From Burkholderia sp. (lineage in GTDB: Bacteria; Pseudomonadota; Gammaproteobacteria; Burkholderiales; Burkholderiaceae): a DNA stretch of 64,000 bases. The stretch is taken from the NCBI GenBank assembly GCA_031253835.1, contig JAIRVP010000054.1, positions 62,001 through 126,000 on the forward strand, given 5' to 3'. This document shows positions 44,452 to 54,500 of this stretch, piece by piece (the stretch's first letter is position 1; each line of letters opens with the position of its first letter). Below the pieces are notes generated by a model. It saw only the letters and a list, made by a program, of their open reading frames with translations. It had not been told where the DNA came from and ran no database searches. The translations under genes and the position numbers were made by a program.

Positions 44452-46197
44452 TTAAAACTGTGCCGTCAACTGGAATCCGAACGTCACACGCGCCGTCGGG
44501 AAACCCGACGGCTTGTAAACCGGCGTGCCCGCGAACAGATCGTAGGCATAGGCACCGAACCGCGTGCCGACGCTGCCTTTCACACCGAGCACCGCACCGG
44601 CCAGTTGCGTGCCAACCAGCGTCACCGGTTGCGGCCCCCACACCCGGCCGTAATCCAGCCCCGCGTAAATCGCCTGCCCCGTCTGCCCGATCGGCATCTG
44701 CAATTCGTTACGCCAGTAGAAACCGCGAGCGGCCGCCAACATCGTCTCGCCGTCGAAACCGCGCACCGTGTAGCGGCTGCCGATCGTCAGGTCGTCGATG
44801 TAGTACAGCGTGTTGCCGGTATATTGGCCATGGACGGTACCGACGTAGCGGAACGGCTGTTTTGCAATGACGAACGGCACCTGCAGGTTCGCATCGAGTA
44901 CGGTCATCCGGTAGCGGTAGGTCGGGCCGCCCTCGGCCGCAAGCATGTCGTCCTGCGCGCCGAATGCGCCGACACCCTGCCGGTATGCAAGCATCCCGTC
45001 GAATTGCGCGCCGCCAAAGTAATGGCGGTCAGTCAGGCCGATTTCGACGAACGTGTTGTTGCGGCGTTGCTGAGGGATCTCGGTGTCTTCGATGAAGCTC
45101 TGGCCGAACCGGCGCGACAGCCGGAATTGCACGCCGAGTACGTCGTTCTGGCTGCGCAACAGCACGCGATTCAGCTTGAAGTCGACGGTCTTCGCGTTGC
45201 CGCTCGCGACGAAGGTCTGGTTCACGCCGGCGATCTGCTGGTAGTACGTGTTCGTGTATGCCGAGATCGTCGCGGTCCAGTAGCCCCACGGAATCGAATA
45301 AAGACCATTCCAGCCGTGCGAGCCGAGACGCTTGTCGCCGAGCTCGAGATCCTGACTCACGCCGATGTTGAAGATGTCGTTCAACCCAAGCGGATTATCG
45401 ATGCCGATCGACAGGTTGCCCTGCAGTCGGCCTGTGGCGCGCGTGCCCGAGTTGTCTATCGACGCAACGACGGTCCACGGCTTTCCACGCTTCACGTCGA
45501 GCACGACATCGCTTTCGCCGGGAACATCGGCTGGAACGATCTGCATTGACACGTCCTGGCTCGACACGCGTTTCATTTGCTCGAGCCCCTGCTCGAGATC
45601 GCGCAAGTTCAGGAGATCGCCGTCGCGCGTCGGGAACGCTGTTTTCCAGGTGCCGCGCAGCTTTTCGTCGGCGAGACGTACATGACGGATCACACCGGGG
45701 ATCAGTGCGAGCTTGAGCGCGCCGGTCGACAGGTCCTGTTCTGGCAGAAGTACCCGCGTCGTGATGTAGCCGCGCGCCAGGATCGCGTGGGACAGCCCTT
45801 TGACCAGCACGTCGAGTCCCTGCTTGCCGACGCATTGCCCGGCATAGTGACTCAACCATTCCGTAGCGAACGCGAAGCGATCCATCGGCAACGCGGACGC
45901 GCCTTGAATCTTTATCGTGTTCGGCAGCGAATCAGGTACGTCGAGCGAAAGGAGGTCGATCCGGAAACATGGTGTTTCGGTCGGCAATGACGGGAACGCG
46001 ACGCTCGCGGCCACCGACGAACGCACCGTCGGTGCAGTGACCGTTCTTTCGCGTTCGCGCGCTTCTTCCTGCTCGCGCGCACGCTGATCGTTGCTCGCAG
46101 GTACCCCGGCGAATGGAACGGACTGACCCGCAGCACCGGTCGACGCAAGCAAGAGCGAGGCGGCGATAAAATTGGCCCCTCTTGTTTTGTTCTTCAT
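44452..46197 (-). CDS. TpsB outer-membrane transporter (ShlB/FhaC family)
   Basis: A 581-residue two-partner secretion transporter. After a signal peptide come a POTRA region (about residues 80-230, FRIDLLSLDVPDSLPNTIKI) and a beta-barrel. VRGFDGETMLAAARGFYWRN near residue 479 is the conserved loop-6 VRG(Y/F) motif, and the sequence ends with the aromatic RVTFGFQLTAQF. It should export the TpsA protein of this locus across the outer membrane. Unusually, it is separated from tpsA by six small or membrane genes. Its ATG is 17 bases after the SMR gene stop. Confidence 0.92.
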   Translation of the reverse strand: MKNKTRGANFIAASLLLASTGAAGQSVPFAGVPASNDQRAREQEEARERERTVTAPTVRSSVAASVAFPSLPTETPCFRIDLLSLDVPDSLPNTIKIQGASALPMDRFAFATEWLSHYAGQCVGKQGLDVLVKGLSHAILARGYITTRVLLPEQDLSTGALKLALIPGVIRHVRLADEKLRGTWKTAFPTRDGDLLNLRDLEQGLEQMKRVSSQDVSMQIVPADVPGESDVVLDVKRGKPWTVVASIDNSGTRATGRLQGNLSIGIDNPLGLNDIFNIGVSQDLELGDKRLGSHGWNGLYSIPWGYWTATISAYTNTYYQQIAGVNQTFVASGNAKTVDFKLNRVLLRSQNDVLGVQFRLSRRFGQSFIEDTEIPQQRRNNTFVEIGLTDRHYFGGAQFDGMLAYRQGVGAFGAQDDMLAAEGGPTYRYRMTVLDANLQVPFVIAKQPFRYVGTVHGQYTGNTLYYIDDLTIGSRYTVRGFDGETMLAAARGFYWRNELQMPIGQTGQAIYAGLDYGRVWGPQPVTLVGTQLAGAVLGVKGSVGTRFGAYAYDLFAGTPVYKPSGFPTARVTFGFQLTAQF

Positions 46198-46214
46198 GGT
46201 CTGGGTTTTCTTGA

Positions 46215-46553
46215 TTATGCGTACCGGGTGATCATCCACACGCCGATCACAATGACGAATGCGCCGACCGCCTGAATCGGCCGAAAAAGATGCTCGTGCA
46301 GCGCCGTGAACGACAGCACAACTAGCATGGAAGTCGCCACCATGGCTGGATATGCGACGCCTAGTGTCGCCTTGCGAAGCGCAACCGCGTAAAGCACAAA
46401 TCCGACACCGTAAGCAGCAACGGCGGCGCCACGCACCATCCATGGCAGCACGCTCGTCTCGCCAAGCGCGATCCCCTTGAGCGCCGCGATCCGGAGCAAT
46501 ACGCTGGCGAGTCCGCCGAACACGCCGCTCGCCACCACGATCAACCCGTTCAT
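46215..46553 (-). CDS. SMR-type membrane protein, possible lipid-sugar flippase
   Basis: A 112-residue protein with four hydrophobic helices of the SMR/EamA type. The position of the Glu14 that multidrug SMR pumps need is filled by a non-acidic residue in GVFGGLASVLLR, so it is more like ArnE/ArnF or other lipid-linked sugar flippases than a drug exporter. It overlaps the end of the polytopic gene by ATGA. A role in flipping a polyprenyl-phosphate sugar made by the UbiA-HAD neighbour is plausible but inferred. Confidence 0.75.
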   Translation of the reverse strand: MNGLIVVASGVFGGLASVLLRIAALKGIALGETSVLPWMVRGAAVAAYGVGFVLYAVALRKATLGVAYPAMVATSMLVVLSFTALHEHLFRPIQAVGAFVIVIGVWMITRYA

Positions 46554-47740
46554 CGATCGCCCCCCGACATCGTCGCGACTTCGAGCCGGAGGTTGGGCGG
46601 GACACGACCATCACCCGACGAATCCGTGCCCGTGACGAAGATCGCGTTGAACCGGTTCGCGCCATGCAGTGCAATCAACACGACCGCAGGAAAGACGACC
46701 GAGAAGTTTCGCGCCTCGTCCCGATAGCCGAAGAAGATGAACAACACCAGCACGGGCAGGAACGCCGCGAAGAAGTAGTGCCGGTACCGCATCGGCGTCG
46801 CACGCCACGCAGCGCGGAAGAACACCGCAAGCGGCACGAGCATCAGCGGATTCTCCAGGCTCGGCGTAAAGATGCCTTTGCCGACAAGGTTGTAGAACGA
46901 CAGATAGGATTTGGGATTCAGCCAGAACTTCAGGTTATCCCACACGTGGTATTCGACGAATCCGCCGGTGTTTTCGCCGTACCCGCTCATGATGAACTGC
47001 CGGGTTGCCATGCAAATCGCGAGTTGCAATATGAGCCACGCGACCCGCCGCGACGTCGCGATACTCCGTTCATGCAAGAAGAACAATGCGACCGGAACGA
47101 GAAAGAACGTTTCCTTGTTCAGCGAGAAGACGGCGATCATCAGCGTGCATGCCAGCATTCGCTGCTTCAGCAAGAAATAGCACGCACCCAGCACGCCGAG
47201 CAGTTCGAAGAAATCGTAGTAGTAGCCGCCTTGCTGAAACGTCAACGGATAGACGAAGCTGAACGCGGCAAGAAAGCCGACGGAATGTCCGAAACTCAGT
47301 CCGTGCAGCCGGGCCAGCTTGTAGATCAGTAGTAGCGCGAACAGTGCCGACAACACGATCGCAATATAAGTCAGGTGATAGACGAGCGCCGTGACGGGCG
47401 TCCAGTACTCGTCCGGCACGCTCGTAAAATAGGCCTTGCGCAACGAATCATGCCGCTTGATCGACTGGAACAGCTTGTCCTGCTTCGCCTGACCCAGTTG
47501 CACGGCAATCCATTTCGCGGCGCCCGGAAACGACGAGCGATAGACATACGGCTTCGGCGCGTCGCCGTTCATCATGCCGACGAGGCTGTAGCTCGTCGCA
47601 AAGTCACCCTTCTGATCGTCGCGGAACCCCCACTTCAGCAACATGCTGTTGGTGATGTTCCCCGCGCATACGAACAGCAGCACGTAGACAATCGCGAAGC
47701 GGCAGAATGCCCGCACCCGGCTTTGGTTCTTTTCTGTCAT
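46550..47740 (-). CDS. Polytopic GT-C-like membrane protein
   Basis: A 396-residue protein with about nine to ten hydrophobic helices. The first periplasmic loop has WGFRDDQKGDF near residues 37-47, an Asp pair where GT-C glycosyltransferases keep catalytic acids. The rest is hydrophobic with aromatic loops (QQGGYYYDFFELL). No family assignment is certain; it could be a glycosyltransferase that uses lipid-linked sugars. It is tightly packed between the SMR and UbiA-HAD genes. Confidence 0.65.
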   Translation of the reverse strand: MTEKNQSRVRAFCRFAIVYVLLFVCAGNITNSMLLKWGFRDDQKGDFATSYSLVGMMNGDAPKPYVYRSSFPGAAKWIAVQLGQAKQDKLFQSIKRHDSLRKAYFTSVPDEYWTPVTALVYHLTYIAIVLSALFALLLIYKLARLHGLSFGHSVGFLAAFSFVYPLTFQQGGYYYDFFELLGVLGACYFLLKQRMLACTLMIAVFSLNKETFFLVPVALFFLHERSIATSRRVAWLILQLAICMATRQFIMSGYGENTGGFVEYHVWDNLKFWLNPKSYLSFYNLVGKGIFTPSLENPLMLVPLAVFFRAAWRATPMRYRHYFFAAFLPVLVLFIFFGYRDEARNFSVVFPAVVLIALHGANRFNAIFVTGTDSSGDGRVPPNLRLEVATMSGGDR

Positions 47741-47753
47741 GAGATGACGCCGC

Positions 47754-49223
47754 TCACGGAGCTGGCAGAAAGTGAGCAGCCAGCACCATCGCCACCATGA
47801 CGCAAAGCATGCCGAAGCTACCGCGGTTTTCGAGGATATGAACGATCGGGTCGTCGTGCATCGCGCCGCGCACTGTTGTAATCCATAGCCGGCCGAACAG
47901 ATAGATCATGCCGATCTGCACGAACCACAGCAGATGCGGAATCGCATAACGTGCCGCCGTTTCCGGGGCATTGATGAAAAGGCCGAATACGACGACTGCG
48001 GCCAATGACGCGCCAATACCGAAGGGCCAAAGCACTTCGAGATCGCCAACACGATAGTCCCGGCCCATCGACACGCGCTTGTCGCTCTGACGCAGCAGCA
48101 CCAGTTCGGAGCAGCGCTTCACGAGCGCGAGACTCAGAAACGCGAACACGGAAAACGCGAGAAGCCAGCGACTGACCGCGATGTCAGCCGCGACGGCTCC
48201 GGCAACGATTCGATACGTGTACAGCAACGACAGCACGAGAACATCGAGCAGCACGATCGATTTGAGGCGCCAGCTATACGCCGTCGTGAGCACCAGATAG
48301 AGCGCGAACATCCCCGCAAATACGGGCGATACCGCGAATGCAAGTGCAAACGCCAGCATCAGCAGCAGCGCTGCGCAGCCGAGGCCTTTGGCGATCGACA
48401 ACGTACCGCTCGCGAATGCGCGGTCACGCTTGCGGGGATGCCGGCGATCGTTGTCCAGATCCCAAAGATCGTTGGCGATGTAGGTGGCAGACGCGCCAAA
48501 CGACATCGACAGGAACGCGAGCGCGAGTGCGGCGACCTTGTCGGTGTCGAGGAAGGCGAATGCCGTCAGCAGCGGGACGAACAGCAACAGGTTTTTCAGC
48601 CACTGGTGGACGCGTAGTGCCTTGCACCACGTGGACAGATTCGTGCGTGTGTTCAGGAATTCCTGTTCAACCGGCTTGCTGCTTCTGACTGCCGCAGCAA
48701 CGCCAGGCTCGACGCCTGCCAGAACGGCGGCTTTTGCGCCGGCCCAGATCGGCAAATCGACTTTGCTGTCGCCGGCATAGACGAAATCGTCGCCGAGCTT
48801 ATGGCGAATGCTTGCAAGCTTCGTTTCGCCCTTCTGATTCGTATCGTCACCGGATGCGATGACGAGGTCGAACAAACCAAGATGCGCAGCGACTCGCTCG
48901 GCGATAGAGCGATGCGCAGCCGTCGCGAGTACGATCATTCGGCCACATTTGCGTTCGTTCGCAACGTAGTCGATCAGAGGCTCGCGATACGGAAGCATCT
49001 CCGCTCGAAAATCGGCATGTTTCGCGACCCTGGACTTGAACGCAGCACGACCGCCGGCAAGCCAGACGGGCAAGCGCAGCAAGTTCGAAGGCTTACGCCG
49101 GACGACACGGATCACCGACTCCATCAAGGTATCCGATAGCGTCAGTGTGCCGTCGAGGTCGACGACAAGTGGAAGTTTTTTGGTCTCTCGCATCAAATCT
49201 GGTTCGTTTTTGTTCGTCATCAA
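47754..49223 (-). CDS. UbiA prenyltransferase with N-terminal HAD phosphatase domain
   Basis: A 489-residue fusion. Residues about 17-190 are a HAD-family phosphatase (VVDLDGTLT with the catalytic Asp pair; VYAGDSKVDLPIWAGA). Residues about 200-489 are UbiA-type with about nine helices and the prenyl-diphosphate/Mg motif NDLWDLDND near 250, plus GRDYRVGDLEVL. This arrangement matches proteins related to decaprenyl-phosphate phosphoribosyltransferases of arabinose donor synthesis, where HAD would remove the 5-phosphate. It lies 19 bases after an immunity-like gene and 13 bases before the GT-C-like gene. Confidence 0.86.
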   Translation of the reverse strand: MMTNKNEPDLMRETKKLPLVVDLDGTLTLSDTLMESVIRVVRRKPSNLLRLPVWLAGGRAAFKSRVAKHADFRAEMLPYREPLIDYVANERKCGRMIVLATAAHRSIAERVAAHLGLFDLVIASGDDTNQKGETKLASIRHKLGDDFVYAGDSKVDLPIWAGAKAAVLAGVEPGVAAAVRSSKPVEQEFLNTRTNLSTWCKALRVHQWLKNLLLFVPLLTAFAFLDTDKVAALALAFLSMSFGASATYIANDLWDLDNDRRHPRKRDRAFASGTLSIAKGLGCAALLLMLAFALAFAVSPVFAGMFALYLVLTTAYSWRLKSIVLLDVLVLSLLYTYRIVAGAVAADIAVSRWLLAFSVFAFLSLALVKRCSELVLLRQSDKRVSMGRDYRVGDLEVLWPFGIGASLAAVVVFGLFINAPETAARYAIPHLLWFVQIGMIYLFGRLWITTVRGAMHDDPIVHILENRGSFGMLCVMVAMVLAAHFLPAP

Positions 49224-49242
49224 ATTCGGCTATCGCCCTATT

Positions 49243-49602
49243 TCACCGCTCCCATCCAGTTATTGGCAGAGCTGAAATAATGAAAGCGCCATGCTGAGGA
49301 ATCTCCTCTCGGATGAATTCGATAGCCAATAGATTATTCTCGTGCGCAGCCTTTACATCTACCGGCGGGTCCACACCATCCCATATGCAGTCAATACGGG
49401 CCTCAAATTGCGAGTTATGCCAAATCCCACCTTCGATGCGGGCCACAAGCCTGCCTCGTCGTGCGGCCTGCTCACATACGGCAATCGCCGCCTCAGGGGA
49501 AAGCTTCATGACCACACTTCCGTGAAGCGAGAAAAACTCCTCGGGATCGGTGTAACGCGTAGAGCGGTCAACGAGTTCACTCCTAGATCGCGCCATATTC
49601 AC
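49243..49602 (-). CDS. Small immunity-like protein
   Basis: A 119-residue acidic protein with strands and helices alternating (RLVARIEGGIWHNSQFEARI, IFIREEIPQ-like segments) and no signal peptide. Its size, position behind a TpsA gene and lower GC content fit an orphan immunity protein of a contact-dependent inhibition locus. No family is firmly recognised. It precedes the UbiA-HAD gene by 19 bases. Confidence 0.6.
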   Translation of the reverse strand: MNMARSRSELVDRSTRYTDPEEFFSLHGSVVMKLSPEAAIAVCEQAARRGRLVARIEGGIWHNSQFEARIDCIWDGVDPPVDVKAAHENNLLAIEFIREEIPQHGAFIISALPITGWER

Positions 49603-49662
49603 TCACCTTCTTACATATCACAACAATCCGACAAACGATTTATATATATCGCTCACAACACA

Positions 49663-50001
49663 TCACGAATAGCCTTCACATTCCATCACGCGGGAAATTT
49701 TATTTCCCAGGGCGATCAAATCATTTTCACAAATATACGAAATAAATTCACAAACAAAATCCACAATCTCCTGCCGCCCGCATCCATTGCTAACGATCAA
49801 CATGCGCCTCCCCCACGAGACACCTTCGGAAATCAGCGCAACCGAATCGGTTGCACGACGCCGGGCCAACTGGCGAAGGATTCTCTCCCTCAATTCATCT
49901 TCAACTGGATAACCATTAATCACGGCAATCATTGCGGAGTCCTCGGAGCGCACATAGCCCCCTTGAGAGGCAATGATATTAATGCTCTGAATTACCCCCA
50001 A
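49663..50001 (-). CDS. Small immunity-like protein, AT-rich
   Basis: A 112-residue protein (MGVIQSINIIASQGGYVRSE) with mixed helix and strand, no signal and no recognised family. It is AT-rich compared with the genome, as orphan immunity genes usually are. It lies between the UbiA remnant and the next immunity-like gene, on the same strand as tpsA. Its target toxin is not in the window. Confidence 0.55.
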   Translation of the reverse strand: MGVIQSINIIASQGGYVRSEDSAMIAVINGYPVEDELRERILRQLARRRATDSVALISEGVSWGRRMLIVSNGCGRQEIVDFVCEFISYICENDLIALGNKISRVMECEGYS

Positions 50002-50049
50002 ACGTCCCGCTCATTCCTCTCTGAGCAATATCAGGAGTCGCGCATGATT

Positions 50050-50155
50050 GATTACATGCAACTGGTTAAAAGTCTCACATTCGACGGCACAAATTACTGA
50101 TTCCATCAAGGCATCCAATAGCGTCACGACGGCGAGCGGAAGTTTTCTCCCTCAT
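50050..50155 (-). pseudogene. Degenerate copy of the 5' part of the UbiA-HAD gene
   Basis: This stretch aligns with the start of the UbiA-HAD gene at about 49075-49190. One block has 25 of 28 identical bases (GATTCCATCAAGGCATCCA and the next bases against GACTCCATCAAGGTATCCG and its next bases), then after a 15-base gap 17 of 20 (CGACGGCGAGCGGAAGTTTT against CGACGACAAGTGGAAGTTTT). Similarity weakens further into the gene. The gap removes the codons for the DLDGT HAD motif. It is a scar of an earlier or donated arrangement in which UbiA-HAD directly followed an immunity gene. Confidence 0.75.
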
Positions 50156-50261
50156 CCATCCTCCCCTACTTCTTAAGTACATCTATTTGCGACGTGCTCG
50201 ACCCCAGCATATGATGTCAATACATCTACACATCCACCCACATCAATTCAAAAAATCAAAA

Positions 50262-50681
50262 CTAAGATCCTCTCGCTGGCTCGCCATCCTCTAAAATATG
50301 CAAATCAAACTCCCGCGATTCGATATAAATGCTTACCGACGACGCAAATCCATGCAAGCTTCCCGACAACTCATACGCCCGCCCGGCATCACCGCTATCC
50401 CCAACATAGTTGAATGGAATTGGCTTCTTCCACGACACGACGCCATCAATAATTTCATATGGCGTCACAACGAAGTCAAATTTCACCACCCCTCTGAATA
50501 CCAGGACACAATGCCCAACAAATCCATCCTCATTTTTCTTGCAAAATTCATCCTCCATTTCTCCAAAAACACCAAGCCAGTCATTCACATATATATACGC
50601 ATCAACCCCATCAAACAAGTGGGCCCCGTATTGACAATCAAATGCCGCCAAGGAATCCCAACAATTCTTAAAAATCTTCAC
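50262..50681 (-). CDS. Probable cognate immunity protein of the TpsA toxin
   Basis: A 139-residue acidic protein (FDCQYGAHLFDGVDAYIYVN, RAYELSGSLHGFASSVSIYI) with no signal peptide. It starts one base after the stop of the tpsA gene, the fixed place for the immunity gene in cdiAIB-type loci, and is far more AT-rich than the genome. No family is recognised. Protection against the C-terminal domain of the TpsA is inferred from position. Confidence 0.75.
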   Translation of the reverse strand: MKIFKNCWDSLAAFDCQYGAHLFDGVDAYIYVNDWLGVFGEMEDEFCKKNEDGFVGHCVLVFRGVVKFDFVVTPYEIIDGVVSWKKPIPFNYVGDSGDAGRAYELSGSLHGFASSVSIYIESREFDLHILEDGEPARGS

Positions 50682-50682
50682 C

Positions 50683-51529
50683 TTACTCCCCTTGTTTTTT
50701 TACGAAAACAATTGTACGCATCGTATCATTTTGAATAGGCGAGCCATCCGACCTTGAAAAATTCAATCCTTGATATTCAGGCAGGAGTTTTCCCTGATAT
50801 TTCACAGTCAGCCCCAGAGCATCCAACTGCTCGGCGGACGGAATTTTCGAGAAATATGGATTAGCACCATTTCCATTAATCACAACGCTCCCTCCTGCCG
50901 TGGTAATTCGCGCTGCTTCCGGCAAAAAATCCATCATTGAATTTGTGCCACCTGCAGACCGTGGAATAAATGGATTATTTGCAACCACCGTCGCCTGACT
51001 ATTGCTAGGAATGTTAGGCATATTTCGGGCATCCTTTGCGATCGCCGTCCCATCGGTCGGTCCGACCCCGATCGCACCTGGTATTTTCGGACCAGAAGAA
51101 TCCGTGAACAGCTCAACCGCCCCCCCGATTTTAATGTTAGTCGCGTTTACTCGATTTCCAGTTGTTCGAGGTAGTTCTGGTCTCGCTGTACTACCGGTTA
51201 ACCTGACTGCCGAGTCGCCCCCACCACTAAACATCATCGATGCAATTGCAGCCTGCATCGCTTGCTTGCTACCGATAACCTCCAGTGGCGTCATCAGATT
51301 TTCGGCTGACGCACGCTCCACAAGCGCCATCCAGAGGGAACTCAGATTCAACGCCTCCTGGTTCGACAGATTTCCGCTCCCCTCCAGGGCGTTCAGCGCC
51401 GCGATCTGCGCGTCGACGTCCGCACGCGTCAGCGCACCTTTCGGTTTTCTCAAGACATCCGCAACACTTGTCGCGGCGGTCTGCATACGTGGCGTCGTAC
51501 CCCTTACAAAGTTCGCCGCATTGTTTTCC
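50683..51529 (-). other. TpsA C-terminal region after ENN: pretoxin end and toxin domain
   Basis: From the ENN of ETENNAANF the last 280 residues fall outside the repeat region. The first part (NAANFVRGTTPRM to GSKQAMQAAIAS) looks like pretoxin; the rest, AT-rich at DNA level, should be the toxin. It ends with PEAARITTAGGSVVINGNGA, NPYFSKIPSAEQLDALGLTV and SDGSPIQ, whose strand-helix-strand order recalls the end of a class I methyltransferase fold. This is only a resemblance; no toxin family is recognised and no nuclease motif was seen. The NxxLYN motif of other Burkholderia class I loci is absent. Confidence 0.55.
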
Positions 51530-54500
51530 GTTTCGATCAGCGAAGCAATGGAGGCCGCTGCCGCATCTCCACCAAGTGCCGAGGTCGTAGCAGCAACAAT
51601 TGTCTGCACGATCCGCTCACGCGCCAGCTTTTCCTCATTGGTCAGTGTCGATGCCTGCGTGCTGTTCACACTGTCCAGCAGGTTGTTCAGAACCACGCTT
51701 GCGGCAGCACCGGCTGCACCAGCACCACACCCGGCACTAGACGCAGCGGCAGCTGCACAGCCCACGAGGCTTTGCAGCGCAGTGCGAGCCAACTCGCTGT
51801 CCAGCGCGTCCGCCACCCCCTTCACCTGTTCCGCTGCGAGACTTTGGAGATAGTACGCAGCAGCGCTCCGCATCACCGTGCCGGCCGACCCGGTTACGTT
51901 ACCACCGACCGCCGCCGTAAGCACCGTCAACACTTGCCGCCCGGTCCCGCCGACCTGCCAGGTCGCATTGCTCTGAACCGTCTGCGTCAATTGCGCGATC
52001 TTGACCGAATCCTGCTGCTCGGCCGGTTTTGCTTTCTCTTTATCAAGCGCCTTCTGTGCAGCATCCGTCTCCTTCACACGGTTATCGACGAAAGTCCCGA
52101 CCTGATTGATGAACTGGCTCGTGATATCGAACCCGGCCTGAATTTTCTCCTTGTCGAAGATCGGTGCGAGTACGCCGCCCGTATCCGACGTGTCGCGATT
52201 GATGCTCGCGACAGTCTCGGCGGCCGACTGGCCGGTGAGTTGTTGCTGCCTGGAATCGTCACGGATTGTCAGCGCACCGCCACTGATCCCGCTTCGCGTC
52301 GTCGAGTTCGCATCGCCCGATGCGTTCAATGCAACCGGCGGCGCAATCGAGAGTCCGCCATCCCCCTTCGGCAACTCCGTCCCGGCAACAGGATTGACGT
52401 TGTCGGCCTTGCCTTTCTGATCCTTGCCGATACCGCTCTTGCTGCTCTCACCGCCGAAACCGACACCACCGCTCAGCGCCACCTGCGAAGCATCGTACGA
52501 CGCGTGGTTTTCGATATCGCGATGCGTCAACGTCGCCGTCGTGAGCGTGTTCACCCCGTCACTCACGGCCTTGTCGTTGCTGGCGATCACCCCACCCTTG
52601 AGATCCGTATTGCCCTTCACGCCGACCTGGAACCCACCGTCGCCGGCCTTGATGCCCGACTGTTCGACCACACTCGCGTAGTCGCTGCTCATCTTCGCCT
52701 GGCCGACATTGCCGGCCACACTCGACACGCACGGTGGCGGACACACGCTTACCGATACGCCCGCGTTCTGCTGCTTCGAATCGTAGCGATCCTTGTCCTG
52801 CAGGCTTTCGATGTTCAGGTTACCGCCGACGTCCGCAACCACCTGCTTGCCGGAAGCAACCGCGCCCTTCAGGTTCGTATCGCCGCCAGATTGAATGGTC
52901 AGCTGGTTGCCGGCCGTCACATGGGTATTTTTCGACGTCGACGAATCACCGTCGGCGTTGCCGCGATTCCCGGCCACACCTGCCGTCAACGCCAACCCGT
53001 TCTTGGCCCCGACGGTCAGCGTCACGCCGACCGATGCGCTCGAACCGCTGTTCGTACTGTGCTGACTGCTTGTGTTCTGTGCCGCCTGCAGACTGACGTC
53101 GCCGTCGGCTGCCAGCCTCGCGTCATTGCCTGCCGAGATCGTGCTGCCGATCACGTCGATATTGCTTTCCTTGCCCGCTCCGGCCGCGGCAACGGTCACG
53201 TTCCGGCCCGCCGATACGCTACTTCCCACTGCGGTGCTCGATTGCGCCTGCGTGTGGCTGTCGCTCTTGCTCGCACCGACTGACACGTTGACTCCGACAC
53301 TCGCGGCCGCCGCTACCGGGTTGCCGCCAACGGATTTGACTGCATCGTAGGTGTTCTTCGCCGCGAGCCCCGTCGTGGCGGCCGCCAGCGCAAGCAGACG
53401 CGGATCGCCACCGACGCTCTGTGCGGCATTCGCCATTTGCCGGCCGGTCTGCACGGCAGACACCACCGGATTCGTTACACCCACCGTCAATCCGGACTGG
53501 CGGAACTGCTGTTGCTCCGCGAAGTTTGCCGTATCGGTCGCCGAATCGATCCTGACGGTCTTGCCGACGAGATTGGCATCGTTGCCGGCGTGCAGCGCGC
53601 TGCCCGTCACGTGCAGATCGCTGCCGGCCGCGACCGTCAGATTGCCGTTCAGCGAACCGATCATGCTGCCCGTGTTCGCGACTTCAGTCGAATGCTGCTG
53701 ATCCGACATCGAACGCGTGCCGACCGACACGGACAATCCTCCATTCGACATCAGACCGGATTCCTTCTTCTCGTAGCTGCTCGCCGACTGAACGATATCC
53801 TGCGACGTCCTGATCGCAACGTTGTTCGCTGCCCCGAGCTTCACATCGTTCGTGCCGACGACGTTGCTACCTTGTACCGCGAGATCCCGGCCTGCCTGAA
53901 CCTGCACCGTATCGCCGGACACCGTGCTCGCCACGCCGATGTTCGCGCGCGTATCGTGCGATTCCTTCGTCGCCGTGCCGGACACGAAACTGCCGCGCTT
54001 GACCTGCACGTTCCGGTAGTCGTCGTGCTGTTCCCGGGCTTCGCCGATCGTCACGTCCCTGGAGGCCGCGATCGTCACGCGACCGGGCGTGGCGGCATTC
54101 GCACCAGCCATCACCGACGAACCTGTCAGCACGACATTGCCCTTGGTCGCATCGGCCCTGTTGACCGCGCCGAGGGTAGCGTTCTGGCCCGCGCTGAAGC
54201 TCGTTCCGACCGCCTGCTGATCGTACGTGCGATCGACCTCCTTGCGGGACCTGCCATCGACGGCGACGTTATTCAATTGATGCTCGTTCGTCACCGTCGT
54301 CGCCGTCAGATTCCCGCCGGCAATCGCCGACAGATCCTTCCCGGCAGTCACGGTCGCCCCCTCGAGCGAGGTATCGCTGCCGCTTTGCATCTTGAGGTTG
54401 CCGCCTGCGCCAACGCCACTCGTCACGTGCGTCGTCGTCGACTCTTCCCAGTGATGCTGATCGTTCAGATACAGCGACTGATCCGTCTTCGACTGCACAG

